Position numbers and translations under genes: made by a program. This document shows positions 15,587-17,893 of a DNA stretch of 17,893 nucleotides, one piece after another; the stretch's first letter is position 1, and every line of letters begins with the position of its first letter. Under the pieces are notes generated by a model. The model ran no database searches. It was not told the DNA's origin and was given only the letters and a program-made list of their open reading frames with translations. Source of the stretch: Bacillota bacterium (GTDB lineage Bacteria > Bacillota > Clostridia > Peptostreptococcales > Anaerovoracaceae); the NCBI GenBank assembly GCA_017534025.1, contig JAFWDF010000080.1, forward strand, positions 1 to 17,893. The letters run 5' to 3'.

Positions 15587-15592
15587 TATAAT
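15587..15592 (+). promoter_or_regulatory. Possible -10 box ahead of the LCP gene
   Basis: A consensus TATAAT lies 89 bases before the LCP start codon, after the hbd terminator. No clear -35 is seen at the normal distance, so the promoter is only tentative. Confidence 0.4.
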
Positions 15593-15681
15593 AGTTTGAC
15601 TGAATAAGTATTGACTTGCGCTGCGTCAACTTACGGGCTGTGCAAATCGAATCTGGGATAAAGAAAAGGGTATTAATAGTA

Positions 15682-16596
15682 ATGAAGGGAAAAACTTTTA
15701 TAAAGTTCTTTTTAGTCTTTCTTATAGCATTTACGCTGATTATGATCCCCGTGCTGAAATCGGTGTCGGATTTCAATATTTTTGATACGGAACAGGCGGG
15801 AAATCTGACGGAAAAGCTGAACATCGGCGTGGATGCAAACAGTCCGCTGTATGCGGAATATACCGGCGCGGACCGTATTAATCTGCTGATGTTGGGCGTC
15901 AACCAGGGGATGACGGATACGATCATGCTGGTCAGCTGGAATCTGGGCACCAATCAGGTGGATATTATTTCCGTACCACGGGATACCCATTATGAAAGAG
16001 ACGGATACAGCGGGGCCTCGCTCAAGATCAACGCCATTTATTCACAGGAAGGTTTGCAGCCGCTGGCAGCTGCGGTAAGCGATGTGCTCTGCGGCATTCC
16101 GATCGAATATTACGCCATCATCGATTACAATGCGATTCGCAAGGTAGTGGACGGCATCGGCGGCGTACCGATGGATGTGCCGATGGATATGCATTATGAA
16201 GACCCGTATGACACACCGCCTCTGGTTATTGATCTGAAGGCAGGCGAACAGATTCTGGACGGCGACAAGGCGATTCAGTTCCTGCGCTTCCGGAAGGGCT
16301 ATCCGACCGGCGACTACGGCCGTATTGAAGCCCAGCAGGAATTTATGAAATCCGCCTTTAATCAGGCAATTAAGCATGGTATTATAGATTCAGCAAGACT
16401 GGTAACGAGCAATGTACAGTCGAATCTGACGCTGGGTATGGTCTCGAAGTACGCTCTGAACGCTCTGCAGCTGCAGGAGGATTCGGTTTCTTCCTATATT
16501 TGTCCGGGCGAAGCGCAATATATCGACGGACTCTCATTCTTCCTGCAGGATAAGGAAGCGACGGAAGAAATGATGAGACAGATCTACGCGTCCTGA
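15682..16596 (+). CDS. LytR-CpsA-Psr (LCP) family cell-wall glycopolymer ligase
   Basis: Members attach undecaprenyl-linked teichoic acids or capsule polymers to peptidoglycan outside the membrane. It has 304 residues from ATG 15682; an in-frame TTG at 15616 is rejected because it adds a non-hydrophobic leader with no ribosome site, while AAAGGG (15665-15670) lies 11 bases before 15682. One N-terminal membrane helix (about 8-27) is followed by an extracellular LCP domain: LLMLGVNQGMTDTIMLVS (68-85), SVPRDT (R100, D101), and LRFRKG with DYGRIEAQQ (R202, R204, D211, R214). The usual GVD is GVN (N74) and the following loop is short, so phosphate or metal binding there may differ. It lies 38 bases ahead of glpX, probably on the same mRNA. 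Confidence 0.9.
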   Translation: MKGKTFIKFFLVFLIAFTLIMIPVLKSVSDFNIFDTEQAGNLTEKLNIGVDANSPLYAEYTGADRINLLMLGVNQGMTDTIMLVSWNLGTNQVDIISVPRDTHYERDGYSGASLKINAIYSQEGLQPLAAAVSDVLCGIPIEYYAIIDYNAIRKVVDGIGGVPMDVPMDMHYEDPYDTPPLVIDLKAGEQILDGDKAIQFLRFRKGYPTGDYGRIEAQQEFMKSAFNQAIKHGIIDSARLVTSNVQSNLTLGMVSKYALNALQLQEDSVSSYICPGEAQYIDGLSFFLQDKEATEEMMRQIYAS

Positions 16597-16634
16597 TCCG
16601 AAAGACAGAACTATTCACAGGAGGATTCATTAAT

Positions 16635-17639
16635 ATGGCTGAAGAAAAAATGAACACAGAAGCGGTTATGATGGACAGAACGCTGGAATTGGATCTGGCC
16701 AGAGTAACCGAAGTCGCGGCAATCAATTCTGCCAAATGGCTGGGCCGCGGGGATAAGAATGCGGCGGACCAGGCGACTGTGACGGGCATGCGCGGCATGT
16801 TCGAAACAGTGGATATTGACGGCGTGGTCGTCATCGGGGAAGGCGAAAAGGATGAAGCTCCGATGCTGTATATCGGAGAACAGATCGGCATCGCCAGCGA
16901 GGATTCGGTAGCTGTGGATATCGCGGTTGATCCTCTGGACGGTACGACTTCCACTGCCAAGGGCATTGCCGGCGCTATTTCCGTTATCGCACTGGCGCCG
17001 AGAGGAAGACTGTTCCACACAAAGAATTTTTATATGGAAAAGATTGCAGTCGGCCCGAAGGCAAAGGGGTCCATTGATCTCAACAAGCCGCTGGCGGAGA
17101 ACCTCCGCAATGTAGCGGAAGCCCTCGACAAGAAAGTGGAAGATCTGACCGTGACGATTCTGGAAAGAGACCGTCATAAGGATATCATCGAGCAGTGCAG
17201 AAAGCTGGGCTGCAGAATCAAGCTCTTCCGCGACGGCGACGTAGCGGAGGCAATTGCGACCTGCTTTGATGACAGCGGTGTGGATGTTCTCGTGGGCATC
17301 GGCGGTGCGCCGGAAGGCGTTCTGGCAGCGGCGGCGCTGAAGTGCCTGGGCGGCGAGATGCAGGCGAGACTGTATGCGCACACCTCTGATGAAATCGCCA
17401 AAGCGCAGAAAGATCCGCATTATTACGATCTGCTGACCATTGATGATCTGGCCGCCGGCGATGACGTTCTGTTTGTCGCTACCGGTGTTTCCGACGGCGA
17501 ACTGCTGAAGGGCGTCCGGTTCATGGCGGACAACAAGGTTTCTACGGAAACTGTGATCATGAGAAGCGCTTCCGGCACACTCCGGTTCATTCAGGCGATT
17601 CATGATATGAATAAGAAGCCGGCTACCGGCATCATCTGA
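16635..17639 (+). CDS. glpX: Fructose-1,6-bisphosphatase, class II
   Basis: Hydrolyses fructose-1,6-bisphosphate to fructose-6-phosphate for gluconeogenesis. The 334 residues match the GlpX length. The metal and substrate motifs are GEGEKDEAPML (68-78), DPLDGTT (99-105) and GIGGAPEGVLAAAALKCLGG in the C-terminal half. AGGAGG (16619-16624) lies 10 bases before ATG 16635. Its position directly before rho matches an arrangement I know from clostridial genomes. It is probably transcribed with the LCP gene upstream, since the 38-base gap holds no promoter that I can see. Confidence 0.96.
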   Translation: MAEEKMNTEAVMMDRTLELDLARVTEVAAINSAKWLGRGDKNAADQATVTGMRGMFETVDIDGVVVIGEGEKDEAPMLYIGEQIGIASEDSVAVDIAVDPLDGTTSTAKGIAGAISVIALAPRGRLFHTKNFYMEKIAVGPKAKGSIDLNKPLAENLRNVAEALDKKVEDLTVTILERDRHKDIIEQCRKLGCRIKLFRDGDVAEAIATCFDDSGVDVLVGIGGAPEGVLAAAALKCLGGEMQARLYAHTSDEIAKAQKDPHYYDLLTIDDLAAGDDVLFVATGVSDGELLKGVRFMADNKVSTETVIMRSASGTLRFIQAIHDMNKKPATGII

Positions 17640-17661
17640 TTTTGCATTGCATTTCTATCCG

Positions 17662-17700
17662 GCGCGGACTGTATACCGGTCCGCGCTGTTGTCATTTCCA
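17662..17700 (+). terminator. Possible terminator or leader hairpin between glpX and rho
   Basis: A perfect GC-rich 8-bp stem (17662-17669 with 17679-17686) and 9-base loop are followed by a T-rich but interrupted tail. It may terminate glpX transcripts or act in the rho leader. The broken T tract lowers confidence. Confidence 0.5.
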
Positions 17701-17765
17701 TTTTTCATTCAGCTTTTCCTGAATAATTTTCAATTTTTGCATTCGCATATATTTCAAGAGGTAGT

Positions 17766-17893
17766 ATGAAAAACATTGATATTGCATCCCTGCGTTCCAT
17801 GCGTGTGGCGGAACTGCGGGATATAGCAGGGCAGATGGGAATTGCTGATCCGGAAACGATCAGCAAAATTCAGCTGCGCAGTATGATCGCGGA
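17766..17893 (+). CDS. rho: Transcription termination factor Rho, N-terminal fragment cut by window end
   Basis: Only the first 42 codons are visible. The peptide has a Rho N-terminal helix-extended-loop-helix pattern (VAELRDIAGQMGIADPETIS, then KIQLRSMIA), as in proteins beginning with ELR.IAK.LGI. AAGAGG (17756-17761) lies just before ATG 17766. Placement after glpX supports rho, because this order is common in clostridia. A different protein carrying a Rho_N or SAP-like domain cannot be excluded from so short a piece. Confidence 0.8.
   Translation, partial: MKNIDIASLRSMRVAELRDIAGQMGIADPETISKIQLRSMIA

Overview
This window reads as a chromosomal stretch from an anaerobic low-GC-lineage Gram-positive (Bacillota, class Clostridia) whose genes are moderately GC-rich. 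The evidence is a glutamate synthase/glutamine synthetase cluster ending in an ANTAR antiterminator, a SAM-I riboswitch ahead of metK, a crotonase plus 3-hydroxybutyryl-CoA dehydrogenase pair of the butyrate type, an LCP cell-wall protein, and class II fructose-bisphosphatase next to rho. I cannot name the species. Coding is dense, with no tRNA, rRNA, CRISPR array, insertion sequence or phage gene visible. Most of it is ordinary core metabolism.

Positions 1-6292 are one plus-strand nitrogen-assimilation operon: gltB (cut by the window start), gltD, a short type I glutamine synthetase and an ANTAR protein with a degenerate receiver. Overlapping or tightly spaced starts suggest coupled translation. 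The unit ends in a strong hairpin that also terminates the converging sulfur gene. Together these genes take ammonia through glutamine to glutamate, and the last gene probably controls the operon by antitermination.

Positions 6291-8533 hold two minus-strand genes: an O-acetylhomoserine sulfhydrylase-type PLP enzyme and a SAM-dependent methyltransferase. From 8588 the plus strand carries a GntR/FCD regulator, a radical SAM protein and a small acidic protein of unknown function.

Positions 11084-13539 are a minus-strand unit in which one promoter, a SAM-I riboswitch and an intrinsic terminator precede metK and hslO (Hsp33). Divergent from it, a clear promoter drives a crotonase gene interrupted by an in-frame amber codon, followed by an intact hbd whose cofactor pocket looks NADP(H)-type. 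After a terminator come an LCP ligase-like gene, glpX and the start of rho.

The points most worth a second look are the amber-interrupted crotonase, the predicted NADP preference of Hbd, the phosphorylation-incompetent receiver of the ANTAR protein, Hsp33 placed under a SAM riboswitch, and several operator-like palindromes in promoters. I did not find a clearly undescribed multi-gene system here.
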